Assembly (NCBI GenBank): GCA_963082975.1
Contig: OY720344.1
Coordinates: 9,659,580-9,723,579 of the forward strand
DNA from: Labia minor
Lineage: Eukaryota > Arthropoda > Insecta > Dermaptera > Spongiphoridae
Length of the DNA stretch: 64,000 nucleotides
Direction of reading: 5' to 3'
Shown: in pieces, positions 24,872 through 36,548 of the stretch
Layout of the letters: each line of letters starts with the position of its first letter
Numbering within the stretch: the first letter of the stretch is position 1
Notes under the pieces: generated by a model
The model's database searches: none
Seen by the model: only the letters and a program-made list of their open reading frames with translations
What the model was told of the DNA's origin: nothing
Made by a program: the position numbers and the translations under genes

Positions 24872-25500
24872 CGAGGTCTGTTCAAAAGAAAATTGAATTA
24901 TTTCGCAAATTATTTATTTAATATCTATATTGCCCCCTTCAAAGTAATTCTCCTCAGATATAATGCACTTATACCAGTGCTTCTTCTAATCGTCGAAGCG
25001 TTTTTCGGTATGGCCATCAGCTCGTTTTTCGAATCCGACTTTATCTCATCAATTGTGGCAAAGCGATTTCCATTGGTCTGTTCAGTTTTGGGAATAGGAC
25101 AAAGACTCAGGGAGCCAAATCTGGTGAATACGATGGTTGAGGCATGATTATGGTGTTGTTTTTGGCCAAAATATCACGAACATGATGTGTGAGTTGGTGC
25201 ATTATCGTGATGTAGAATGCCACAATTCAGTCAACATATTAAGTGCGTTGGAGCACTTTATTTCATTTTTAACGAAAAATTTAATACAGATTCTTTGATC
25301 TATTTTTTTTAAAGTAAAAAATCGAAAAACACACAAAAACTTGACTAATTTTTTCAGTTGTCAAAAACAATGTGAAAATGCCAGGGAGGTATGGAGTGAC
25401 ACTAACGCTTGTTTTAAGGAGTGGGGGTGGCTCCAAAAAAGTAGGGAGAAATTCTTGTCAGCCTTCTTGTGTGGGGCAAAACATTGAATTTTACACAAGA
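24872..25500 (-). mobile_element. mariner element with internal deletion joining N- and C-terminal parts
   Basis: The low-coordinate end CGAGGTCTGTTCAAAAG lies next to TA and is a mariner terminus. Going up on the minus strand, the C-terminal part reads HDNAPTHTSCSRY and FATIDEIKSDSKNELMAIPK. The text then switches abruptly (about 25220) to the N-terminal start, DQRICIKFFVKNEIKCSNAL followed by NMLTE. The central part with the first catalytic Asp is therefore missing, and one junction creates NMLTE-LWHS. The other terminal repeat was not found, so the right limit is approximate. The frame is also broken by stops. Confidence 0.8.
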
Positions 25501-27834
25501 CATAATACATTGTTTCAAATTTTCTCGTATGTTTGAAAGTTTTTCTTAGTTATTTCTTCTTTATTTTATAGTTTAGTTAATATATTTAATCATTAGAAAT
25601 AGTTTTTAATAATTTAATTTGTATTTAATGGTTTTTTATTAGATTTTAAATTAACTCATTTTGAAGGGTATATAATCAGCACATTTTTTCTCATACATTA
25701 TAGTATCAAAATTTTATCGTTCTTTTTCTATTATGACTTGTTTTCAATTTATTTGCAAGATGCAAACCTTACTTACCTAAAAATCCGGGTTTTTTTGGAT
25801 GGTATAATATATTAGTAGCTGGTCATTATTTGTTTTTAGGGATTCAATAAATGTATTGACCTTTCCAAAAAATCTAAAATACATTAATAAATATATTTTT
25901 TGTTTATATTTTATTTTTTGTAATCATTTTTCCATTAAACTAATGATAATTTATTTTTTTTAATTGACTAATTAGGAAGAGAATGATTGCCGCAACATTT
26001 TTTTTTTATAAATATATGCATATCAAAACGACCTGCAGTTGAAATAAAATAAAATTTAAAGAGTTTTTTCTTCATGACAAGATTTTTGCTCACATATTTT
26101 TCCACATAAAAGTCCCGAAATATGATGATATATTAACTTTAAGATCAATGGAAAATATAATGTGGCGGCAGTGACAACTTTTATCCCAAATGTTCTCTCC
26201 CTGGTAAATGCAAACTTATTCAAAAATTAAATTGAATATTATATTTATTACATTTATTTGAGATACTTTGTTATATGAAATGGGTATAGTTATTTCGTTG
26301 GTTTAATATGATAAAATAATAATTGATTTTAATTATTCAATTCATCATTTCAGTCATACATATTAAATATTTACATTATAATATATTTTTTTTAATTATT
26401 CATCAAAAATTAAAATACCATTAATGAAAATAATATTTATATAGTATTTTTTTTTTTAAATTATTAGATAACATATATTACAACTAATATAAAATCATGA
26501 CCTAGAACTTTAAAATGATGATCCTTCCTTGCGACCTAGTTAATAAAATAGCAGAAGTTTATAAACATTATCTCTTTTATGGGATTTTAACAAATATCAT
26601 TAATTAAACTACAAAGTATGATATGAATTAAACACTCTTTATAAAAAGTATTTGTTCTACATATTTTTTTATAAATTTATTTTTTTCCAAATTAAGTTGT
26701 TTTTTCTTTCTCCTATCATTCGTCAAATTTTAGCAAAAGGTTTTTTTTTCTATTAACATGCTATATTTATTAATGATTGTTCTAAAAGCCTAAATAAACA
26801 ATTTTTCAAAGTCTCTTGGTTAAGCATATAATATAAAAAAAGTATCAATATTTGAGTTAGTATAATTATTAATTTATCATATGTGTCATTCACTGTATTG
26901 AAAGGCCACGTAAAAGTTTCAATAAAAAAATGAAAGCATTTTTTTTTTAGATGGTGAACAAACTTTTGTTAAATACATAACTATATTTATTTTTGTTTAT
27001 AAATATATTATGAATTAATTTATATTATGTTTTTATTTTTTTGATCAATATAAATAAATTTTGATAATTATTATTTATTAAGAAATAGTCGAATTTTTTT
27101 GTAACCAATTAATACATAAATCTAGCTAGAATAGTAATATAGTAAGTAATATGTCAATCACTTTTCCTCCAATTAACCCACAATAAATATGAATGAAATG
27201 AGTTCAAGGAGGGGCAAATTATTGAAAATAATTTATGCCCCTAGCATTACCGATTCAATAACTTATCCAAAGGAGTAATACAAAAAATAATTTATTGTCT
27301 GACATTTAGCAATTTAGCAGCTGGGAAATGTTTTTTTATAATACAAATATAAAAAAGAAGAAGGAAAACGTTCTGGCTTTGACGTTGATTTGTAATTTAC
27401 ACAACAATTATAGTTATTATCAAGTTTTTGTCAATTTTAATTAATTATTCGTTTCGTATTTGTCCCTTATCTCACGAAGCACCTTCTATTATTGTAGTTC
27501 GAGACAACAATAACAACAACAACAACATAAACAAATGGAAGGGAAAGACAAACACACTTCAAAGATGAATAGTACACATGTATAGTAGAACTTATACATA
27601 ATTTGCCAAACTTATATGATAAGAATATTCTCATATAAATAATCACTAAAATCTATATAACCCCTAAATATGTCCCCAATATTAATCATATTGTTCAAAA
27701 TATTGTTGAAATTTAGTGGTTATCCTTTATGTTATTTATTTTGAAATAATACTATTAATATAAACGAAATTCATTTCTTTCAAATTTAAAACAATTAAAT
27801 CTAAAGCTTCTCATAATTTGCAAATAAAAAAAAT
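25501..27834. other. AT-rich DNA, no gene seen
   Basis: A long plain stretch without recognisable repeats. A short AAC microsatellite lies at 27507-27525. Confidence 0.6.
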
Positions 27835-29338
27835 CTGGAGTGTCTCGCAAATTTGAATTGGATTAATTAACATATATTATATTTAAATTAAATTTAATTA
27901 TATAAATTATAAATTAAGTATAATTAAATTGGATTAATTAATTAAAAAAAAATAAATTTATAGTATAGTATTGTTATTCAATTAAATTAATTAATTATCA
28001 TTATCGTATATTAAATTTAAATTTAAAACATTTACCTTCATTTTTAAGACAAAATTTAACATATGGACTGCAAGTAAGTCACTTAGAACATGTCTTCACT
28101 TGGAAGTAGATTTTACCCAGAACATATTTATTGTAAGAAATATGACTTAACAATAGTAATAAAAAATAAATATGTGATACCTGCGTATTATTTAAGCTTT
28201 TCATTGTAGAAATTAATAATTACGCGCCTACGCGTGTTTGTCACTTTGTTGATGTCACCACGCCACGTGCTGGCGCGTGATTGACAGTCAACGTGTTAAA
28301 AAATTTAAAAAATTAATCAAATAAAACTTTCAACGATTCAATCAAGCAAAAATTATATATATAGTAGTTTTATACAATTTTTAATCATGTGAAAAACTAT
28401 CAAACATATATTTTTATTTTTACGGTCAGTTTAGAGAAAAAAAAATGAAAAAGTGGTAAGTAATGACCCCCTTCCGGATGAGCTACATTTCTCAAAAGTT
28501 GATAGAAAACTTCGAATTTTGAATAATGTCCGTGTACACACACACACACATACACAATCTTAGTGAAAATGACTCAGGGACCTTCAAAACGTATAAAATA
28601 AGTTGACCTGTGGCCAGGTCCGAACCGACCGACGGTTTGAAATAAATTAATTTCCAGCTACAGAAACAATTTCAAATAATTTTCATATATCTATTAATGT
28701 AATAAAAAACAGATATGGATACATAAATAATAAATATAAACATTTTTAATTTTATTTTATTTATAATATATATGCAAGACCAGGCTGTGACGTCATGAAT
28801 GGCTGGATGACGTCATATAATTTTAAATCAAGAAAAAACTAATAAATATGATTTTTCTCGAGGATAAAACCAATACAAAGTGCATGATTCGTGGTGATAT
28901 ATAAAAAAATCTCCTTTGGTGTGAAAATAACCCTTTCCTTCCTATCGTCGATCGCTAATACTACCACTTCCGGTTTCCGGAATTGCACCAAAAGTTGATC
29001 AATTCATCCCACTGATGCATTAAGTAAATATACCAAATTTCATCAAAATCGGTTGAGCCGTTCAGGCTGTACACATCTATACGGACGGACACGGACGGAC
29101 AGACGGACGGACAGACGGACGGACAGACGGACGGACAGACGGACGGACAGACGGACGGACAGACATCATGCTAAAAATACTTTTTTCTGTTTAGAAAATG
29201 CATGATTCGTGGAGATATGTAAAAATCTCCACATGTGAAATTTGGTGTGAAAACAATACCTCCCTTACTATCGTCGGTCGGTAAATATCAAAATCTCGAC
29301 ATCAAAAATTTTCGTGATCACAATACCATTTGGCGAGA
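27835..29338 (-). mobile_element. Helentron-like family A copy A5, interrupted by a family B element
   Basis: The 3' end lies at 27835-27850 (CTGGAGTGTCTCGCAAATTT) and has lost most of the subterminal repeat. The core continues at 28195-28597, and the 5' end lies at 29286-29338 (AAATCTCGACATCAAAAATT to TGGCGAGAAA). Between GTATAAAA and TATCAAAATCTC, where copy A1 is continuous, sits a complete family B element. The interval 27950-28190 has no match in A1 and may be a further insertion. Confidence 0.65.
28599..29285 (-). mobile_element. Helentron-like family B copy B2, nested in A5, with expanded octamer array
   Basis: This is a full-length inverted copy. AATAAGTTGACCTGTGGCC at the low end is the 3' hairpin, CGACGGTTTG the repeat next to it, and CGTCGGTCGGTAAA the 5' end at the high end. 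The microsatellite is expanded here to about ten units of ACGGACGGACAG-type repeats (29081-29164), against two to four in the other copies. Its position inside A5 shows that family B was active after family A inserted. Confidence 0.75.
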
Positions 29339-30072
29339 AAATATTGTTATTTAGTTTGAATACATTAAATTTATTTTAAGAATAAATTTTTAATTAAATT
29401 TATATAAAAAATATTACAATAAAAAAAACAAATTTTAAAATTCAAAAGTTAATAAATGTTACTAAAATGTGACAAGTGATTGGTTGAGAAATAACTTTTA
29501 TATATAATTTTATTAAGGAATTATACAAGAGGAAAAAGTTAAGCAAGTGAAGCCATTTGAAACATGAATGAATATTTTAATAATGAATTCATTGCAAGAT
29601 CTTTGTTCTCATCTTTTGTGATGAGTTACATGTCATTGTACGTCTAACTCTATAGGACAATAAATAGAATTGACAATTTAATAACAAGTTGACAGGGTTT
29701 GTTGCTTGACGGTGTTTGTGGAAATAGAATCACAAGCCCTTTGAAATGTTTACCAATCCAAACCAATAATGAAATCTTATGAAATTAAATTCCACTGTTT
29801 CTAGATAAGTTGGTCGTTTTCCAAACAAATAAAAAAAACATCTTTTTTTTTTAAAGCACAAATTCAATTGTTATTTGATATCCTCCTTTTGTTTCAGCAA
29901 ATTTAACTTTAAATCATTTGAATATTTCACATTTTTCAATATGGAAAGAAAGAGTTATTTATTTATTTATATTTATTTGAAATAACACAAAATTGATCAA
30001 TAGTATTAATTATTTTTAAATTGATTAGATAACTTAATATTGGGTCTGGTTCAACTCGTTTTTTTAATACAT
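29339..30072. other. No gene seen
   Basis: The stretch 29560-29830 is less AT-rich than its surroundings but shows no coding or repeat structure that I recognise. Confidence 0.5.
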
Positions 30073-30697
30073 GGTCATCGAAAAAGGTGGACGGGATTTT
30101 GTTGTACAACTATTCGATAAATAAACATGACATCAACACGAATTGAACGAGAGATTGAGTAGCATTATAAATTTTTGGAGTAGCATTTACTCGAAGTCAG
30201 TGGGCGTATGCGCAATCGCCATCTTGTCGTGCGCCGCCATTACCGTGCGGCTCAACTGGGTCAGTCACTACAGAGACGCCATGACTACCGTATAGTAGAA
30301 AGCGCAGTGTGTTTTGTGGGACGCTGAGATTAAATCACCTATGCTAGTGCAGCGCCATTTTAGGCATACTCATCCACCTACGGACAAAGCTATTGTTATT
30401 GGTTTAAATAGTTTAAGGAAACTGTAAGTGTTGATATCAAGAAAGTTGAAACTAGGTATGGCTAAAACAACTATACAAAATATAGAAGAATTTACGCAGT
30501 CATTGCAACTGTGACTCTTGTAATACTTCAAAACTCGTGGCGGGAGATTGATTATTGGCTAGATGTCTGTCGTGCGAGAACACATTGAAACTTTTTTTAA
30601 GAGTACATAAAAAAAGTTTAAGATTTTCTGTGCCTTTTGATGTATAAATAAATATTCTATCATTTTCGAAATCCTTTCCACCTTTTTCGATGACATG
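30073..30697 (+). mobile_element. IS630/mariner-type element, internally deleted
   Basis: The ends TCATCGAAAAAGGTGGACGG (left) and TCCACCTTTTTCGATGAC (right) are inverted repeats of about 20 bp. Coding traces in changing frames read MLVQRHFRHTHPPTDKAIVI (N-terminal region) and then WREIDYWLDV followed by RAHIETFF-like text (C-terminal region). This is the same two-ended pattern as in the element at 58135-58875. The catalytic centre is missing. Confidence 0.65.
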
Positions 30698-30717
30698 AAA
30701 ATTTAAATTTATTTAAA

Positions 30718-31150
30718 TCAATTATGAACCATAATTATTGACACCGTTTTGCCATTTTTTTTTTGGCAGAAGCATGATTTCATCGGTAAAGAATATCTGC
30801 GATTTCTGGTTGAAAAACTGAATCTAGTGCTTTTCACAGGCTTCTTTTGAATTCGGTTTAATTTCATTAAGAGAATTCTGTAAAGATCGGAGTAAATAAT
30901 AATCATAGTGTGCTATGGACAGTGCATTAAAACTTCCCAACCAAACTCTTACTCATCTTTTGAAAGGTCATTATAGACAGCTCAGCATCTCTTGATTATC
31001 ATCAAATCATGGGGAACCCAAAGAACTAGCTTTTTTTTCAATGCCCTAGTTCATTACCAATATTGACGCTGCTAATATACCTTTTTCAAAAATTGCATCA
31101 ACTTCATTAATGAATGGTCAACCAGACCATCGATTTATCTTTCACATCAA
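30718..31150 (-). pseudogene. mariner-like transposase fragment
   Basis: Minus-strand fragments in different frames read EVDAIFEKGILAASI (HTH linker region), then WVPHDLM, and FTDEKIMLLPKKKWQNGVNN-like text including the conserved DE(K) of the first catalytic block. An ORF of 62 codons (30906-30718) is an out-of-frame shadow of this. No terminal repeats were identified. Confidence 0.5.
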
Positions 31151-32422
31151 AATTTTCAAAATTAAAGTGAGTAAACCATAGTTTTTGAAATAGTAACTTC
31201 ATAATTTCATAATAATATTGCAAAATATAACAAATTTTTTCATTATTTTTCTCCAGGTTTAAACGCAAATAACTTTTTAACTACAAAACCATTTTTGATG
31301 TTCTGACACTCAATCGCACACGCTCTTGGAGGTGCTACGATCTATAATTTCCGGAGTATATTTGAATTTGTCTATAGGAAAAAAGGTAAGATCCATTATT
31401 ATTTTTAGATTTGTTTGTTATTTTTTTAACTTCAAAACAAACATTATTATTAATATTATAATTTTTTTTATAATAATATAAATGATGACATTGCCTCTAT
31501 CTTTAATGCGCAAGGGGATGTTACCTCTTTCCCTCCCCCTTTGTTGCAGCTGTTATAACATGGACAAAATTTAATTTATTATTATTGTTTAAAACGGGTA
31601 AAATATTTCCAGGTTAAAAAAAAACTTTTATATGTTTATTTGTTTAATATAATATCTTATAAAAATAAAAATCTAACCATCTCAAACTATATACGTATAT
31701 TATTTATTACTTTATAAAAAAGATATTTATTTCGCCATTAGATTGATTTCTAAAATCCGATAATAAAGAAAATATAACATGTATACAAATATTATAAAAT
31801 TAATTTTAGTACCAAAACCAATAAGCTTAATATAAAAGATTAGTTTACAAAAAATAAAATTGATTTTTGACTAGAAAATTGAAATTATTCAATGAAAATC
31901 TCATTGCTGTAATAAATAAATAAATCCTCTATAAAGTTATTCTGCTATTATTTTGATAGAAATTCTAAGAAAAACAAAAAATATCTATTATCTGTTAAAA
32001 AATAACAAGAAAAATAATTTACTATAAGAATAAGATTAAGCGAACGTAAAAAAGATAAAAAAAAAAAAAAAAAAAAAGGACTATAAATGTGAATCCATTA
32101 TATGACTGAGACGTTCAGAAGGGTAGTATTCAAATAAATGGGGGAAGAGTTGTGTTTATCATAATGTTTTTGATCGAATTGCCTATATCTACATTGAAAG
32201 GTCATGGTCAAACATAAAGGCTATTGTTCCAGATGATAAAAAAAAATTATATTTGAGAAAAACAGGTTAAGAAAGATAAAGGAAAAATATAAAAAAATAT
32301 TGTGATTTATGATTAAAAAAATATCTCAAATAATAATAAAAGATACTTATTAAATCAATTCCCATTTTATATTAATAAATTATATGAAAATTTCCTTTTA
32401 ATAGATTTTTATTGAAAAATTT

Positions 32423-32458
<36 letters not shown>

Positions 32459-32515
32459 AGATATTGACAAAAACTGTCCTAATATAACATAAAATTCTTA
32501 GGAAACTTTTGTTAT
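31151..32515. other. AT-rich DNA, no gene seen
   Basis: A/T homopolymers listed separately; nothing else supported. Confidence 0.55.
32057..32457. repeat. Poly-A (21 nt) and poly-T (32 nt) tracts
   Basis: A-run at 32057-32077 and T-run at 32426-32457, about 350 bp apart and facing each other. Between them is AT-rich DNA with no gene seen. Confidence 0.9.
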
Positions 32516-33057
32516 TAGGTAATTATTTACAAAACGAGAATCTCCAGGGATTTGGATGAAACTTTACCTGTGGATTCCTTGTTTAATCCCAAAGAAACTT
32601 TTCTTATAAAATTTTTCCCAGCCTCTTCTAGTTTATGAGATAAACATGATTAAAAATTAGTCCACTAACATTCAGTTTGACATCCATATTAATAATTGTT
32701 ATAGGCATTTGGTCTCAAGAATTATTCGCTTATTGACTAATTTTCGGTTCGGTTTGGATATAGAAAAATTATTTAATTGATTAATTTTCTAATTTTCATA
32801 TATTCAATGTGAACTGAACCCCCCCCCCCCCACCCGAAAATTAGTGGAGCCCTGTGCTGACCAAATGAATAAAACATGGTAGCTAAATAATAGAATGTAA
32901 ATGGATTTATTTGCAAATTTTAATAATTTTTATCTTGAAAACTAGAAGGGGCCGGAAAAAATTTTATATGAAAAGCTACTTTGGAAATAATAAAGGAATC
33001 CACATATAAAGTTTCATCCAAATCCCTGGGGATTCGCGTTTTGTAAATAATTACCTA
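32516..33057. mobile_element. Long-TIR MITE, 542 bp, with TTAT duplication
   Basis: The left end TAGGTAATTATTTACAAAAC and its inverse at the right extend into an inverted homology of about 140 bp (GGGATTTGGATGAAACTTTA and others). TTAT flanks both ends (32512-32515 and 33058-33061). The centre contains a 12-C run (32819-32830). It is non-coding and the superfamily is not assigned. Confidence 0.7.
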
Positions 33058-33109
33058 TTATTATTCTACAAGTAGTTAATAGTTCTATCTTTTCAAAAAC
33101 ATAAATAAT

Positions 33110-33330
33110 AAGTTGACCTGTGGCCAGGCACAGAACCGACAGATGGTTTGAAATAAATCAATTTCCAGCAACAGAAACTTCATTTCAAATAATTTTAATT
33201 TATCTAATAATGCAATAAAAAAACAGATATGGATATAACATAAATATTTTTAATTTTATTTTATTTATAATATATAAGTAGTAGCTGGCTGTGACGTTAT
33301 GAAGGGCTGGGTGACGTCATATAATTTTAA
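33110..33330 (-). mobile_element. Helentron-like family B fragment (B3, 3' half)
   Basis: It starts with AATAAGTTGACCTGTGGCC (hairpin), then the diverged repeat CCGACAGATGGTTTG and the 3' half of the core (TGACGTCATATAATTTTAAA). It is cut at 33330, directly followed by the 5' repeat of a family A element (GGCGAGATAGT, 33338-33348). The join looks like a deletion or recombination between two such elements. Confidence 0.65.
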
Positions 33331-33394
33331 ATTATCTGGCGAGATAGTAATAACAATTCTTCAAGTTAGACACATTTTACACTCACACCGATCT

Positions 33395-34037
33395 TTTTTA
33401 CTTTCCCGCATACTTCGTATAAGGGAAGTATTGGAATCGTCAAAAATTTCGACTTCGAGATTTCGATAGATCTTGACGTTTTAGACCTCCCTGAGTCAGA
33501 TTTTTCGAATTATGTCTGTGTGTGTGTATGTATGGATGTTTGGATGTTTGGATGTATGGATGTATGGATGTATGGATGTATGGATGTATGTAATGTTTGT
33601 CTGTAAGCAAATTAACTCAGAAACTAATCAAGCTAGGACTTCGAAATTTGGTACACCGATATTATTCACAGTTTGCAGATTTCTATCAAAATTTCGTTAA
33701 AATCGGTTAACCGGAAGTGGTACTTTACCTACACTGGTTGCGTTTACTTTTCAAGTAAAGTACCAGTTTGCTTCGAGATATTTGCTACCTATTTTGTATA
33801 TAGATTTAAAAATTTGAAAAGAATTCAGATACCAAATTTCATCATGATCTGACTACCGGAAGTGACATTTTACCTATACAAGTAGCGTTAGGTGTAAATT
33901 ATAAATATATATAATAGTGTTAAACCATTTTACTTTATAATTTAAATTAATTAGTTTGTTTATTTTTATTGTTGTTAAAACATAATAATAATAACCTAAT
34001 TAACTATTTATATGCGGGAAAGTCTAGGGGATGACAC
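33395..34037 (+). mobile_element. Helentron-like (HINE) element, family D
   Basis: A T-run precedes the 13-bp repeat ACTTTCCCGCATA (33400-33412). The 3' end has its perfect inverse TATGCGGGAAAGT (34011-34023), followed by a short hairpin-forming GGGGATGACACTCCC and a T-run. Between them lie an expanded TGGATGTA microsatellite (33531-33592) and a core with CGAAATTTGGTACACCGATA and CCGGAAGTGGTAC. The core resembles those of families A and B. A 62-codon frame over the microsatellite is an artefact. Confidence 0.7.
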
Positions 34038-34565
34038 TCCCGATTTTTTATTTCCTTTTAATTCTTTTTATCATGTATTTTTTAATAATTATTAAACTTA
34101 TTGAATTTATTTAAGTATTTAGTAATTATAGAACTGAATTTATAGTTTTATTTTATATATAAAAATATATATATAAATATGTTATATAGTAAAGAAATTT
34201 TACGTTTTTTATAATAAAGTGGCAACATGATGATTTTTCTGATCTTGGAATTTCTCAATTTCATTAAATAATCCCTTTCACACCCTCCTTTTATTTCCCT
34301 TTCCTCTGACCAACCACATTGAAATGTCAATTTCCGCTTTTCAACTCCATCGGGATGAAGTTATTTTTTCACTCCCTTTCATCAGTAATTACCATTTAAA
34401 ATATCAAAGAATGATCCATTCAATTATTTATGAGTGAATGATAAAACACCTATTGATTTATTAAAGAGCAACCAATTTCGGGATGTTTTTTAAATAAATT
34501 TTTAAATGAAATGAATGATGATGATATATATGTATATAGAAATACAAGTATATTTAAGAAAAATA
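34038..34565. other. No gene seen
   Basis: AT-rich. A 60-codon minus-strand frame at 34148-34330 has no recognisable feature. Confidence 0.55.
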
Positions 34566-34573
34566 ATATAGTA

Positions 34574-35037
34574 CAGAGGTTCTTAAACTGTGGTCCGCGG
34601 ACCCCTGGGGGTCCGCGAAGCCTTTACTGGGGGTCCGCAAAGCCATCGTACAGGTGCACGAGAAAATGATGAGTCGGTTAAAACTTTATTTAATATAAAA
34701 GGAGCGATGGCATGCCTTTGTGAGGAAACAGAGATCAAATACCCAAATTCAACGAAATGTGCAAGAAACTATTGCTACCGTTTCCATCATCATATTTAGC
34801 TGAATTTTCTTTCTTCAATATTATAATTTCTAATAAAATGTGTTTTACAATATGCAAAAAAATCGTTATTCACCAATCACTGTTAGAAATATTCATCATA
34901 TATCCTTGTTCTTATGAGGTCGTAAGCCAGAAATTAACTAATAAAATGACGTAAAATACCTAAAGTTGGGATGGGGTCCGTCAAAAAAAATTTTTTCAAG
35001 TGGGGGTTCGCCGAGTACATAAGTTTAAGAACCTCTG
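34574..35037 (+). mobile_element. hAT MITE with perfect 8-bp target duplication, copy 2
   Basis: This is the second member of the 6223-6663 family, here in the plus orientation. It starts CAGAGGTTCTTAAACTGTGG, ends AAGTTTAAGAACCTCTG, and is flanked by the exact duplication ATATAGTA (34566-34573 and 35038-35045). It is about 23 bp longer than copy 1. The two copies are clearly alike throughout, which suggests a moderately recent burst. Confidence 0.85.
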
Positions 35038-35774
35038 ATATAGTATATTTATAAGATAATGTATCAGTTAATTATATAATAAAAACTAAATTATAGCTGT
35101 TTTTTGTCTTTGAGTATTTTTAAAATTTAATTTTTACTTATATTAACTTACTATTTTTTACATTTTATAATATTTTTATTAATTTCTTAATTACTATAAA
35201 TATATATATAGAGATATATTTACTTATTTTCAAATAATTTATATAAATAAATATTTAATAAAATTTTAAAAAAAAATGTCTAATTTAAATTTCAATCTAT
35301 TGTTAGGCTAAAAATTTTACCAACTCAAAATTTATTCATTTTTATCTAATTAAATGTATCAAATATATGGTAATATTTTTATCATTATTTATATATGATA
35401 TGGAATAATTATGAAAGGGTTTCTGATAGTCAAAATAATGGAATAGATGAATTTTATTTAAAATATATACAAAAAATGAAGCTAAATAAATTTAAAAAAA
35501 TTGCTAATTACTACTACGAATACAATATATATATATTATATATAAGAATAAAAATTGACTACTATAAAATTATACATAGGTATTATTTATCAAGTAAAAA
35601 TACTAATAAAATTTTACAATATATCTACAATTAATAGTATTATATATATAATATATATGTATATTCAAAAGGAATATAAAGAGAAATAGAGTAAGAATAA
35701 TAATAAATAATGCAATATAGTCTAAATTAAAAAAGAAAAAATTAATATAATATAGGTAAAATTGATAAAAGAGA

Positions 35775-35779
35775 GAAAT

Positions 35780-35812
<33 letters not shown>

Positions 35813-35845
35813 GAAATAGAAAGAGAGAGAGAGAGAGCGAAAGAC
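35775..35845. repeat. GA-rich microsatellite
   Basis: Interrupted AG repeats of about 70 bp. Similar shorter GA tracts lie at 3960-4000, 23515-23572 and 60592-60608. Confidence 0.85.
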
Positions 35846-36523
35846 TAAAATTATTGGGTGCTACAATACAAAATAGAAGTGAAAAAAATTATCAATCTGA
35901 ACGATCAATCAAAAATATAAGAGGCTGATTTTTCAAAATTTTTTAATTTGACAAACAAATAAATAATTATTTAAGGAATAATTATATAAAAATATGAATT
36001 GTGTGAAAAAAATAAATTAATCAGTTTTTTTTTTATTTACTTACATTAATCTTCGAGTATTCATGTATATAGGTATGAATGTTTGATTTTCAGGTTGCAG
36101 GGTCACCAAAAAATCTAGAGAGTGTAAATTGTAACATAACATTTTTTTTTTATAGAAATTAAATGAAGAACCCTGAATGGTATAAATGAAAAATAAAATA
36201 TTAAGAAAACATTGTATATATAAACATTATATAAAATAGGACCCAAACAAAAATAGAGATATAATTGGGAAATTGTATAAATTCCTAGTTTTGATAACTA
36301 AAAATTAATTATTTTAAAAATTCTCAACCCTTTTCTCAGCTCTCTTGAATGTATTGGATGTGCAAAAAGATATTTATATCCAATTTAATTCTTTTATATA
36401 AAAAGACAATTTAAAATTTAAAATAAAATTTATTTTAATAGTAAAATATAATATTAAAATTAAAAAAAAAAAAAAATTAAAATTTCAATCATCGCAATCG
36501 TCTTAAAAAGAAACACTCCTTTC

Positions 36524-36548
36524 CCTTCCTATCGTAGGTCGGTAAAAA
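36524..36548 (-). mobile_element. Helentron-like family B 5'-end scrap
   Basis: The text CCTTCCTATCGTAGGTCGGT followed by AAAA matches the 5' end of family B (inverted) with one or two changes. No further part of the element adjoins it. Confidence 0.45.

Noticed and set aside
29081-29164. CRISPR-like repeat array
   Set aside because: The units are tandem 12-mers without unique spacers, inside a transposable element of a eukaryote.
33512-33700. 62-codon plus-strand ORF with repeated WMYGCMDV-like text
   Set aside because: Translation of the TGGATGTA microsatellite.
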